64,000 nt of DNA, from positions 6,312,501 through 6,376,500 of the forward strand of contig NZ_LJJF01000001.1 of NCBI RefSeq assembly GCF_001625365.1. The letters are read 5' to 3'. Under the pieces are notes generated by a model. That model was not told where the DNA came from. It searched no databases and was given only the letters and a program-made list of their open reading frames with translations. Shown in pieces: positions 1 through 10,377 of the stretch (position 1 is its first letter; the number at the start of each line of letters is the position of its first letter). Made by a program: the position numbers and the translations under genes. The DNA is from Streptomyces sp. MJM8645 (GTDB lineage Bacteria; Actinomycetota; Actinomycetes; Streptomycetales; Streptomycetaceae).

Positions 1-2548
<2,548 letters not shown>

Positions 2549-2635
2549 TCAGTTGCTCGCGTCCACTGTGTTGTTCTGAAACAACGACCCCAACCCGTTT
2601 GGCTACGGGGTTGGTGCGGTTGACAGTTTCATAGT

Positions 2636-2754
2636 GTTTCGGTGGTCATAGCGTGAGGGAAACGCCCGGTTACATTCCGAACCCGGAAGCTAAGCCTTAC
2701 AGCGCCGATGGTACTGCAGGGGGGACCCTGTGGGAGAGTAGGACGCCGCCGAAC
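2636..2754 (+). rRNA. rrf: 5S ribosomal RNA
   Basis: About 120 nt starting GTTTCGGTGGTCATAGCG and ending in the complementary strand near GCCGCCGAAC, with the conserved internal CCCGGTTACATTCCGAACCC segment. It lies about 87 bp after the 23S end, the usual actinobacterial 23S-5S order. The exact ends are estimated. Confidence 0.95.
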
Positions 2755-2762
2755 AATCATTC

Positions 2763-2806
2763 ACAGAGAACCCCCATCCGGGAAACCGGCTGGGGGTTCT
2801 CTGCGT
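2763..2806 (+). terminator. rRNA operon terminator
   Basis: Perfect 12-bp stem, CAGAGAACCCCC (2764-2775) with GGGGGTTCTCTG (2792-2803), closing a 16-nt loop directly after the 5S gene. It also separates the rRNA operon from the convergent lipoprotein gene that ends at 2813, so it may work in both directions. Confidence 0.85.
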
Positions 2807-2812
2807 TGTGAT

Positions 2813-4078
2813 TCATTCGTCCTGGAGTTCTTCGTCCTCTTCCCACCGCCGCGATTGTGCCTGGGCCGACGCCCGGCCATCGGGTTGAGGCGGTACCGCC
2901 GCCGTTCCCCACGCCGGTCGGGTCAGCCAGGCGTCCCTGTCGTGGGTGAGCCGGGCGATGCCCGTCCCGTCCGGCCGCATGGTGTAGAGGTCGGCCCCGG
3001 AGCCGGCGGGGTCCTGGGCGAAGACGATGGACTTGCCGTCGGGCGCGTAGGCGGCGGCGCCGTAGAAGACGTCGGACGGGGCGGGGGTCAGCGCGCCGAT
3101 GGCGGTGCCGTCGGGGTGGACGGTGTAGATGCCGCCGCCGGGGGCGTCGGCGCGGCCGGCCGGGTAGGTGGTGAAGAGGATCTGGGTGCCGTCGGGGGAC
3201 CAGTTGGCGCGGTCTCCGGCGCGCAGTTCCCAGGGGGTGAGTTGCCGGAGCCCGGTGCCGTCCGCGGCGACGACGTAGATGGCGCGGCTGTTGGCGGGCT
3301 GACCGGTGGCGTTGGTGCGGTACTCGAAGGTGAGTTGCTTGCCGTCGGGGGACCAACTGGGGTTGCTGACCTGCCCGGAGTACGGCTTGTCGTTGGTGAG
3401 GAAGGTGAGCCGCTGGACGTCGGTGCCGTCGGGGCTCATCAGGTAGAGGTCCGAGTACTGGACCTGGTATTTGTCGGCCGGGTCGAGGGCGCCCCAGGAG
3501 CGGCTGAAGGCGAGTTGCTTGCCGTCGGGCGAGTAGGCGGGGGCGCGTTCGTCCTCGTTGGCGCAGTCGGCGGTGCCGGTCTCGCAGAGCTGGCCGATCT
3601 GCTGGGCTCCGTCGCCGGTGGTGGAGACCGTCCAGAGGCGGGCGGCGCCGCTCCGTGGGTCGGTCCGGTCGAAGGCGATCGTGCTGCCGTCCGGGGACCA
3701 GTCGGGGCGGTCGTCGCGGGTGCGATCGGGCGGCTGGGTGACCTGGTGCCAGTTGGTGCCGTCGGGTGCGAGGGTCACGATGGCGCTGGTGGTGCGGGCG
3801 GCGTCGAGGAATTCCCCGCCGACGATCAGGCCGTTGTGCGCGGGGGCCGCAGGCGTTCCGGCGGCGGCACCGATTACGCCGGGGCTCGCGGCGGCGGTCG
3901 GCGACTCGGGTGCGGTGGAGGGGGCGTCCGCCTGGATCTCGGACAGGGGGATCTCACCGGGTTCGGCGCCGCACCCGGTGAGCAGGGTGCTCAGCAGCAG
4001 AAGGCCCGCACCGGCGCTGGCGCGGGTGCGGGCCTTGGGTGACCTGGGGGACTGCCGTGTGCGGGTCATCCGTGTCAT
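2813..4078 (-). CDS. TolB-like PD40 beta-propeller lipoprotein
   Basis: 421-aa predicted secreted lipoprotein. The N-terminus is basic, followed by a hydrophobic stretch and a lipobox LTGC, with the lipidated cysteine at residue 36. The mature part carries at least five PD40/WD40-like repeats, seen as WSPDG, YSPDG or YAPDG followed by a beta-strand (for example PDWSPDGSTIAFDR), typical of TolB-type propellers. It probably acts as an extracellular, membrane-anchored binding or scaffold protein; the ligand cannot be inferred. The ATG at 4078 was used; a second ATG three codons in is equally possible. It is a single gene, convergent with the rRNA operon, and is not linked to tol/pal genes. Confidence 0.85.
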   Translation of the reverse strand: MTRMTRTRQSPRSPKARTRASAGAGLLLLSTLLTGCGAEPGEIPLSEIQADAPSTAPESPTAAASPGVIGAAAGTPAAPAHNGLIVGGEFLDAARTTSAIVTLAPDGTNWHQVTQPPDRTRDDRPDWSPDGSTIAFDRTDPRSGAARLWTVSTTGDGAQQIGQLCETGTADCANEDERAPAYSPDGKQLAFSRSWGALDPADKYQVQYSDLYLMSPDGTDVQRLTFLTNDKPYSGQVSNPSWSPDGKQLTFEYRTNATGQPANSRAIYVVAADGTGLRQLTPWELRAGDRANWSPDGTQILFTTYPAGRADAPGGGIYTVHPDGTAIGALTPAPSDVFYGAAAYAPDGKSIVFAQDPAGSGADLYTMRPDGTGIARLTHDRDAWLTRPAWGTAAVPPQPDGRASAQAQSRRWEEDEELQDE

Positions 4079-4318
4079 ATCCGCTCCGACCTTTCCGACC
4101 TCTCCGGCGTTCGCTCCGTCTCCGATGCAGGACGAAGGCCCCTCAAGGGGGCTGTCACTGTGTCAGACGGGGAGCGTCGGCGACCGGGCGACACGCGACG
4201 CCTCGCGTTCGGTCGATCACACGGAGTAGAAGGTCTCGCGGAGTGGCGGTGCGGAGCGGCGGTGCAGGGTGGCGGTGCGGGGCGGACCAGGGACGGGGCT
4301 GGTCAGCCCGTCAGCCCG

Positions 4319-5089
4319 TCAGCCCCGGGCGGCGCGGCGTTCGGCCTTGGCGAGAGCCTCCGCCTCGTCCTCGGCCTCGGCGACCTCCAGGGTGGGCGCG
4401 GTGCCGTCGAGGTGGGTGGGCAGCCACCAGGTGTCGTCCGGGCCGGAGGGCTTGCCGGGATACTCGCGCTGGGCCTGGTCGAGCATCTCGCTCATGGCCG
4501 CGCGCAGCCGTCTGGTGACCATGACGGGCTTGTCGTCCGGGCCGAGGTGAATCGGTTCGCCGATCATGATGGTGACGGGGACGTGGCGCTTGGTCAGGGT
4601 CTTCGGGCGGCCCTTGGTCCAGAGCTGCTGGGTGCCCCAGAGGATGACGGGCAGCAGCGGGGTGCCGGAGTCGGCGGCCATCCGGGCGGCGCCGGTCTTG
4701 AACTTCTTCAGCATGAACGAGCGGCTGATGGTCGCCTCGGGGAACACCCCGACGACCTCGCCGGCCTTGAGGGCGCGCACGGCGGCCTCGTACGCGGGCT
4801 GCCCGTCGGTGCGGTCGACCGGGATGTGCTTCATGCCGCGCATCAGCGGGCCGGAGATCCGGTGCTTGAAGACGTCGTCCTTGGCCATGAAGCGGGTCTT
4901 GCGCTTGCCGCCGCGGTAGGCGCCGAGGCCGGCGAAGAGGAAGTCCAGGTAGCTGATGTGGTTGCTGACCAGTACGGCTCCGCCCCTGGCGGGGATGTTC
5001 TCGGCGCCTACGATCTTGATCCGCACGTCGAGCGCACGGAAGGCGGTGAGTGCGGCGCCGATCACCGGCGGGTACACGAACTCTGCCAC
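4319..5089 (-). CDS. PlsC-type lysophospholipid acyltransferase
   Basis: 256 aa from a GTG at 5089, preceded by an AGGA ribosome-binding sequence; an upstream ATG would add 47 low-complexity residues and is not favoured. Begins VAEFVYPPVIGA. Contains the LPLAT catalytic motif HX4D (NHISYLD, H44 to D49), the RFMAKDDVF segment, and the second motif region around FPEATIS. The family transfers acyl chains from acyl-CoA or acyl-ACP to lysophosphatidic acid or related acceptors at the membrane. The C-terminal 40 residues are acidic and alanine-rich. It stands alone, and the exact acceptor is not determinable. Confidence 0.88.
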   Translation of the reverse strand: MAEFVYPPVIGAALTAFRALDVRIKIVGAENIPARGGAVLVSNHISYLDFLFAGLGAYRGGKRKTRFMAKDDVFKHRISGPLMRGMKHIPVDRTDGQPAYEAAVRALKAGEVVGVFPEATISRSFMLKKFKTGAARMAADSGTPLLPVILWGTQQLWTKGRPKTLTKRHVPVTIMIGEPIHLGPDDKPVMVTRRLRAAMSEMLDQAQREYPGKPSGPDDTWWLPTHLDGTAPTLEVAEAEDEAEALAKAERRAARG

Positions 5090-5357
5090 GGTCAGTCCTG
5101 ACTTCCACGGGCCGGAGCCCGGTACGGCGGGTACCCGCGTCGCTGAGTGGGGGCCGACCGGAGCGCGGCACGCCGCGGCGGTCACGGGTGATTCACGGAG
5201 ATGATCCCCCGAACGAGTGCCTGCTGTCACCTGAGCCGTGCGGTCAAGCGGATATTCGCGGTGTGATCTCCGTGATGAGTTCGGGTGGGAACTTTTCCCT
5301 CCCCGGCGGCCTGGAGGCCCGGTCCGTCCCGAAGGCCCAGGGGGCCCAGGGTTGCGG

Positions 5358-5783
5358 TCAGGCTCCGGCGCCGAGGCGCCCCTGGGCGCGCCGGACGAGG
5401 GGGTAGATCTCGCGGCCGAGGCAGTAGCCGAACGCGGCGTTGAGGAAGGCCGCGGCCAGGGCGACGGCCGTGGCGAGTAGGCCGAGCCAGGCCACCCCGG
5501 TGAGGAAGCCGAGGGCGCCGACGGCGGCGAACACCAGGCCGACTCCCTGCGCGAAGCGGGGCGGCCGCTCGTCCTCGGTCTCGGAGGGCGGGGTCAGCCG
5601 GGGGAGGAGGAAGGCCTGGTAGAGCCAGCCGTAGGGGGAGAGCCGCAGGCCGCCGAACGCTCCGAGTGCGAAGACGAGGGCCTGGACGGCCAGCAGCACG
5701 TCGCTGCCGGTGATGAGGGCGGCGGCCAGGACGACCGAGGTGAGCGCGGCGGCGAAGCGGGGACCGCGAGGGTCGATCTGCAC
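5358..5783 (-). CDS. DUF4395 family membrane protein
   Basis: 141 aa from a GTG start with a GGAG sequence about 8 bases upstream. Begins MQIDPRGPRFAAALTSVV and has four hydrophobic segments (about residues 8-45 and 78-118) with the family's conserved C-terminal GYCLGRE-Y region. DUF4395 proteins are small actinobacterial membrane proteins of unknown function, commonly beside thioredoxin-fold genes. Here a thioredoxin gene is transcribed divergently 204 bp away, which suggests a role in membrane thiol redox, as an inference only. Confidence 0.82.
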   Translation of the reverse strand: MQIDPRGPRFAAALTSVVLAAALITGSDVLLAVQALVFALGAFGGLRLSPYGWLYQAFLLPRLTPPSETEDERPPRFAQGVGLVFAAVGALGFLTGVAWLGLLATAVALAAAFLNAAFGYCLGREIYPLVRRAQGRLGAGA

Positions 5784-5987
5784 GAGGGCTCCGGGAGGGT
5801 CGCGACGGGCGGCGGCGGGGCGCGTCAGCGACAGCGGGTGGTGGTGGCCCGGCCCAGGTCGACGACGCGGCGGGAGGTCAGCAACGGCGGTGCGGTGCGG
5901 TCGGATTCCACCCGGCGATCGTACGCGGGCCCGGCCCGGTGGTCGACCTCCCTTTCGGGGCCCGGGGCCGCTGCCGCAGACTGGGGG

Positions 5988-6401
5988 ATGGCCGGGTTGG
6001 TGGTGTGCGTCGTCGTGCCGGCGCCGGCGACCGCCTCCTGGCTGCTACGGGTACGGCGCGATGGGAGGCTGAGGGTGCGCACCAACGGCGGGGCGGTACG
6101 GCTGTCGGAGGCGGAGTTGGGCGGGGCGCTCGGCGAGCGGGCGACGCTGGTTCAGTTCTCGACGGCGTTCTGTCAGCCGTGCCGGGCCACCCGCCGGGTG
6201 CTCGCGGAGGTGGCCGGCATGGTCGACGGGGTGGCGCACGTCGAGGTGGACGCCGAGGAGCGGCTGGAGCTGGTCCGCCGGCTGGAGATCCTGCGCACGC
6301 CGACCGTCCTGGTGCTGGACGGGGGTGGCCGGGTGGTGCGTAGGGCGGCCGGACTGCCGCGCAAGGTGGACGTGATCGCGGCGCTCGGCGAGACGGTGTG
6401 A
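5988..6401 (+). CDS. Thioredoxin family protein
   Basis: 137 aa from the ATG at 5988, just after a G-rich Shine-Dalgarno. An N-terminal hydrophobic stretch (residues 1-20, a possible membrane anchor) is followed by a thioredoxin fold with the redox motif CQPC (C62 to C65) and the cis-proline region RTPTVLVLDGGG. It is shorter and more divergent than housekeeping TrxA and probably a membrane-tethered thioredoxin. It is divergent from the DUF4395 gene. A longer frame extends upstream, but its extra residues are basic and unstructured. Confidence 0.85.
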   Translation: MAGLVVCVVVPAPATASWLLRVRRDGRLRVRTNGGAVRLSEAELGGALGERATLVQFSTAFCQPCRATRRVLAEVAGMVDGVAHVEVDAEERLELVRRLEILRTPTVLVLDGGGRVVRRAAGLPRKVDVIAALGETV

Positions 6402-6508
6402 GCCGGGGCCCCGGCGGTCCTGTGGCGGATATGTAGCCCGATCAGGTGGTGTCGGGGTTGCCCTGGGGCAGGATGGGCGCAGACGGAAGTGCAGCCGCCC
6501 GGCCTAAG

Positions 6509-6550
6509 CTACTGGCCAGTAGTGACCACTGGACTACTGCCGAGTATGCT
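6509..6550 (+). promoter_or_regulatory. Palindromic operator and candidate promoter upstream of etfB
   Basis: A perfect 14-bp palindrome CTACTGGCCAGTAG at 6509-6522 is followed by a candidate -35 (TGACCA, 6523-6528), a 16-bp spacer and -10 (TATGCT, 6545-6550). The operator abuts the -35, a layout typical of repression by a TetR- or GntR-type lipid-catabolism regulator. The regulator is not in the window. Confidence 0.5.
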
Positions 6551-6665
6551 GCCAGGAAGTTCCGGACCGGCACGGGAAATCGCTGCCCGGAGCGGGTGCG
6601 CACCGTGTTCGCGCCCCGCTTGCACAGCCGCAGCCGCCGGACGAGACCAGTACAGGAGACAGGCC

Positions 6666-7451
6666 GTGAGCTTGAGGATCGTTGTCTGTGTGAAGTACGT
6701 GCCGGACGCGACGGGTGACCGTCGGTTCGCGGACGATCACACCACCGACCGGGAGGGTGTGGACGGCCTTCTGTCGGAGCTCGACGAGTACGGCGTGGAG
6801 CAGGCGCTGCGGATCGCGGCGGCGAACGAGGGCGCCGAGGTCACGGTGCTGACGGTCGGGCCGGACGACGCGAAGGACGCGCTGCGCAAGGCGCTGTCGA
6901 TGGGTGCGGACAAGGCCGTGCACGTGAACGACGAGGACATCCACGGTTCGGATGTGATCGGGACGTCGGCGGTGCTGGCGAAGGCGCTGGAGAAGACCGG
7001 GTTCGACCTGGTGATCGGCGGGATGGCGTCGACGGACGGTTCGATGGGCGTGCTGCCGGCGCTGCTGGCGGAGCGGCTGGGCGTGGCGCAGGTGACGCTG
7101 CTGTCCGAGGTGTCGGTCGAGGGCGGTGTGGTGCGGGGCCGTCGTGACGGTGACGCGGCGACCGAGCTGGTCGAGGCGGCGCTGCCGGCGGTGGTGTCGG
7201 TGACGGACCAGTCGGGTGAGGCCCGGTACCCGTCGTTCAAGGGGATCATGGCGGCGAAGAAGAAGCCGGTCCAGTCGCTGGACCTGGACGATCTGGGCAT
7301 CGAGGCCGACGAGGTCGGGCTGGCGGGTGCGTGGACGGCGGTGGAGTCGGTGGCGGCGCGTCCGGCGCGGACCGCGGGCACGGTCGTCAAGGACGAGGGC
7401 GAGGGCGGCAAGCAGCTCGCCGGCTTCCTCGCCGACCAGAAGTTCATCTAG
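6666..7451 (+). CDS. etfB: Electron transfer flavoprotein subunit beta
   Basis: 261 aa from the GTG at 6666 (reading VSLRIVVCVKYVPDATGD), with GGAG 9 bases upstream. Family hallmarks are the N-terminal IVVCVKYVPD strand, the MASTDGSMGVLPALLAERLG segment and the signature RYPSFKGIMAAKKKP. The beta subunit binds AMP and, with EtfA and FAD, accepts electrons from acyl-CoA dehydrogenases and passes them to the quinone pool. It is first in a two-gene operon, 44 bp before etfA, with a palindromic operator 140 bp upstream. The enoyl-CoA hydratase at 23.4 kb is consistent with active fatty-acid catabolism. Confidence 0.96.
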   Translation: MSLRIVVCVKYVPDATGDRRFADDHTTDREGVDGLLSELDEYGVEQALRIAAANEGAEVTVLTVGPDDAKDALRKALSMGADKAVHVNDEDIHGSDVIGTSAVLAKALEKTGFDLVIGGMASTDGSMGVLPALLAERLGVAQVTLLSEVSVEGGVVRGRRDGDAATELVEAALPAVVSVTDQSGEARYPSFKGIMAAKKKPVQSLDLDDLGIEADEVGLAGAWTAVESVAARPARTAGTVVKDEGEGGKQLAGFLADQKFI

Positions 7452-7495
7452 TCCCCCCGTTTGCGCATCCAACGATCGATCAGGAGCAACGAATC

Positions 7496-8458
7496 ATGGC
7501 TGAGATCCTGGTTCTGGTGGACCACGCCGACGGTGTGGTCCGCAAGCCGGCCCTCGAACTGCTGACCCTGGCCCGCCGGATCGGCGAGCCGTCCGCGGTC
7601 GTGCTGGGCGCCGGCGCCGCCGCCGCCGGCATCGCGGCCAAGGCCGCCGAGTACGGCGCGGCCAAGGTGTACGTCGCCGAGGGCGCCGAGTTCACCGACC
7701 AGCTGGTCGTCCCGAAGGTGGACGCCCTCACCCAGATCGCCAAGGCCGGCGACGCCGCCGCCGTCCTGGTCACCTCCTCCGGCGAGGGCAAGGAGATCGC
7801 CGCCCGCGTCGCACTGCGCCTGGGCTCCGGCATCATCACCGACGCCATCGACCTGGAGGCCGGTGACGGCGGCCCGGTCGCCACCCAGTCGGTGTTCGCC
7901 GCGTCCTTCCAGGTGAAGTCGAAGGTGACGAAGGGCGTGCCGGTGATCACGGTCAAGCCGAACGCGGTGGCCCCCGAGGCCGTTGCGGGCGCGGGTGCGG
8001 TGGAGAACGTGGCGGTGGAGTTCACCGGCAACGCGGCCAAGGTCACCTCGCGCACCCCGCGGGTCTCGACCGGCCGCCCGGAGCTGACCGAGGCCGCGAT
8101 CGTGGTCTCGGGCGGCCGTGGCGTCGGCGAGGCGGCCGGCTTCGGCGTCGTCGAGGAGCTCGCGGACGCGCTGGGCGCGGCCGTCGGTGCCTCGCGTGCC
8201 GCCGTCGACGCGGGCTGGTACCCGCACAGCAACCAGGTCGGCCAGACCGGCAAGCAGGTCTCGCCGCAGCTGTACATCGCGGCCGGCATCTCCGGCGCGA
8301 TCCAGCACCGGGCGGGCATGCAGACCTCGAAGACCATCGTGGCCGTCAACAAGGACCCGGAGGCCCCGATCTTCGAGCTGGTCGACTACGGCGTGGTCGG
8401 CGACCTGTTCGCCGTGCTGCCGCAGCTGACCGCCGAGGTGAAGTCCCGCAAGGGCTGA
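7496..8458 (+). CDS. etfA: Electron transfer flavoprotein subunit alpha
   Basis: 320 aa from ATG 7496, preceded by CAGGAGC. The N-terminal ETF domain (MAEILVLVDHADGVV) is followed by the C-terminal FAD-binding domain, with VVSGGRGVGE, SRAAVDAGWYPHSNQVGQTG and the signature LYIAAGISGAIQHRAGMQ. Pairs with EtfB to form the heterodimeric FAD/AMP electron carrier of beta-oxidation and amino-acid oxidation. Second gene of the etfBA operon, followed by a strong terminator at 8477-8514. Length and motifs are standard. Confidence 0.97.
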   Translation: MAEILVLVDHADGVVRKPALELLTLARRIGEPSAVVLGAGAAAAGIAAKAAEYGAAKVYVAEGAEFTDQLVVPKVDALTQIAKAGDAAAVLVTSSGEGKEIAARVALRLGSGIITDAIDLEAGDGGPVATQSVFAASFQVKSKVTKGVPVITVKPNAVAPEAVAGAGAVENVAVEFTGNAAKVTSRTPRVSTGRPELTEAAIVVSGGRGVGEAAGFGVVEELADALGAAVGASRAAVDAGWYPHSNQVGQTGKQVSPQLYIAAGISGAIQHRAGMQTSKTIVAVNKDPEAPIFELVDYGVVGDLFAVLPQLTAEVKSRKG

Positions 8459-8476
8459 TCCCCGCGCACGACAGTG

Positions 8477-8514
8477 GGAGGGCGTGGCGCCGGGTACCCG
8501 GCGCCACGCCCTCC
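8477..8514 (+). terminator. etfBA terminator
   Basis: A 38-bp perfect palindrome (GGAGGGCGTGGCGCCGGGT and its complement) 18 bp after the etfA stop codon. It folds into a very stable GC hairpin with no U-tract, the common actinobacterial form. Confidence 0.85.
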
Positions 8515-8648
8515 GGCGTTTCCGGCACAGGCAGGCCCGGGCCGGTACAGGCCAGGCGCGCGGCGGCCAGTGACCGCCGCGGACGGACGCTCCGGGTGCG
8601 GCCCGTAGAGTCGGCGCGACAGCGTGAGACGAGGGCGAGGACGGAAGC

Positions 8649-10067
8649 ATGGCACTGCTGACCGCACTTCAGGGCGACTACGGGGACACGGCGGACGCGC
8701 TGCGGATCGACGGGCGGGCGCTGTCCCGCGAGGAGCTGCTGGGCGCGGCGACCGCCGTCGCCGACCGGGTGGCCGGTGCGCCCGCGCTCGCCGTGCTCGC
8801 CCGGCCCGCCGTCGAGACGGTCGTCGCCGTGGTCGGCGGCCTGCTGGCGGGCGTGCCCGTGGTGCCGCTGCCGCCCGACTCCGGGCCCAAGGAGCGCGAG
8901 CACATCCTGCGCGACTCGGGTGCGGTGCTGCTCGCGCACGCCGTGGGTGACGTCGTACCGGGTGAGGTGGAGGGGCTGCCGGTCGACCCGACGGAACGCG
9001 CCGCCACCACGTTCGCCGAGCCCGCGCCGGACGCCACCGGCTTCGTCCTCTACACCTCCGGCACCACCGGGGCGCCCAAGGGAGCCGTGATCCGGCGCCA
9101 GGCGGTCGCCGCCGACCTGGACGCGCTCGCCGCGGCCTGGCAGTGGACCGCCGAGGACACCCTCGTCCACGGCCTGCCGCTGTTCCACGTCCACGGACTG
9201 ATCCTCGGCGTCCTCGGCGCCCTGCGGACCGGCAGCCGGCTCGTGCACACCGGGCGGCCCACCCCGGCGGGGTACGCGTCCGCGGGCGGCAGCCTGTACT
9301 TCGGGGTGCCGACCGTCTGGTCCCGGGTGGCAGCCGACCCCGGGGCGGCGGGTCGGCTGGCCTCGGCCCGGCTGCTGGTCTCCGGCAGCGCGCCGCTGCC
9401 GGTACCGGTGTTCGAGAAGCTGGCTGCGCTCACCGGGCACGCCCCGATCGAGCGCTACGGGATGACCGAGTCGCTGATCACCGTCAGCACCCGGGCGGAC
9501 GGCGAGCGCCGGCCCGGCAGCGTCGGCCTGCCGCTGGACGGGGTGCGCACCCGGCTGGTCGGCGAGGACGGCGCGCCGGTGCCCTCCGACGGGGAGAGCG
9601 TCGGAGAGCTGCAGGTCGCCGGGCCGACCCTGTTCAGCGGGTACCTCAACCGGCCCGACGCGGATGCCGAGGCCTGGACGGCGGACGGCTGGTTCCGCAC
9701 CGGGGACGTCGCCGTGATCGGTGAGGACGGCTTCCACCGGATCGTCGGTCGCGCCTCCGTCGACCTGATCAAGAGCGGCGGCTACCGGATCGGCGCTGGC
9801 GAGGTGGAGGCCGCGCTGCGCGACCACCCGGCGGTCGCCGACGCGGCGGTGGTCGGTGCGCCGGACGAGGACCTCGGGCAGGCCATCGTCGCGTACGTCA
9901 TCCCGGACGGCGCCGTGACGGGCGAACAGCTGACGGCCTTCGTGGCGGAGCGGCTGTCCGCGCACAAGCGGCCGCGCCGGGTAGTGCTGGTGCCCGAACT
10001 GCCCCGGAACGCGCTGGGAAAGGTGCTGAAGAAGCAGCTGCTGGCGGAGGCCGACCAGCAGGGGTGA
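8649..10067 (+). CDS. matB: Malonyl-CoA synthetase-like acyl-CoA ligase
   Basis: 472-aa member of the ANL adenylating superfamily. The AMP-binding motif YTSGTTGAPKGAV starts at residue 135, followed by PLFHVHGL, YFGVPTVWSR, the adenine motif ERYGMTES, GWFRTGD, and the C-terminal hinge and catalytic lysine region (GRASVDLIKSGGYRIGAGEVE, NALGKVLKK). Overall sequence and the PLFHVHGL segment closely resemble Streptomyces MatB, which activates malonate or methylmalonate with ATP and CoA to give extender units. The specificity call is by recalled similarity, so another short carboxylate is possible. Monocistronic, isolated from etfA by a terminator. Confidence 0.8.
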   Translation: MALLTALQGDYGDTADALRIDGRALSREELLGAATAVADRVAGAPALAVLARPAVETVVAVVGGLLAGVPVVPLPPDSGPKEREHILRDSGAVLLAHAVGDVVPGEVEGLPVDPTERAATTFAEPAPDATGFVLYTSGTTGAPKGAVIRRQAVAADLDALAAAWQWTAEDTLVHGLPLFHVHGLILGVLGALRTGSRLVHTGRPTPAGYASAGGSLYFGVPTVWSRVAADPGAAGRLASARLLVSGSAPLPVPVFEKLAALTGHAPIERYGMTESLITVSTRADGERRPGSVGLPLDGVRTRLVGEDGAPVPSDGESVGELQVAGPTLFSGYLNRPDADAEAWTADGWFRTGDVAVIGEDGFHRIVGRASVDLIKSGGYRIGAGEVEAALRDHPAVADAAVVGAPDEDLGQAIVAYVIPDGAVTGEQLTAFVAERLSAHKRPRRVVLVPELPRNALGKVLKKQLLAEADQQG

Positions 10068-10198
10068 GGGGGCGTCGGGCCGCGGCCCGATGACTGGCCT
10101 TCACCCTGATGCCCCGTCGGTGCTCACCGGCCGTGAACCCTTCCATTGGCTCACTCCACTGCGCGCCGTGAGCGGACGCGTGCCTACCGTGACACGCA

Positions 10199-10279
10199 GG
10201 CAGAACTGAATCCCCGCCCGGCGTGCCGCGGCTCCCGGTCGCACGACCGGAGGCCGTGGCATGCCGGGCGGGGTCTGCC
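10199..10279. repeat. Long imperfect hairpin in matB/C40 intergenic space
   Basis: In the 310-bp gap between the ligase and the cell-wall hydrolase, 81 bases fold into one extended hairpin. The outer stem is GGCAGA/TCTGCC; a 16-bp stem (10212-10227 with 10258-10273) allows one G-U pair; the inner apical stem is CCGGTCG/CGACCGG. It may be the ligase terminator or a leader structure of the downstream gene. The conserved blocks of the c-di-AMP (ydaO) riboswitch were looked for and not found. Confidence 0.6.
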
Positions 10280-10377
10280 GAGCCGTACGTGCCGTCTCAC
10301 CGGGACGTGCGTGTCCGTAGCCGATTCCGCAGCCGCCCCCGTGGCGGCAGTTCGCAGCAGTGAGGGAAGACAGCAGG

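Noticed and set aside
2708..4042. A 444-aa open frame opposite the propeller lipoprotein
   Set aside because: It is a Gly/Val-rich shadow of the lipoprotein's third-position GC bias. The minus-strand frame has a lipobox and repeated PD40 motifs.
10068..10377. c-di-AMP (ydaO) riboswitch upstream of the C40 peptidase
   Set aside because: Such riboswitches are common before wall hydrolases, but the conserved GGGGUGAAU-type and CGUCAGCUAACC-type blocks were not found; only a simple long hairpin is present.
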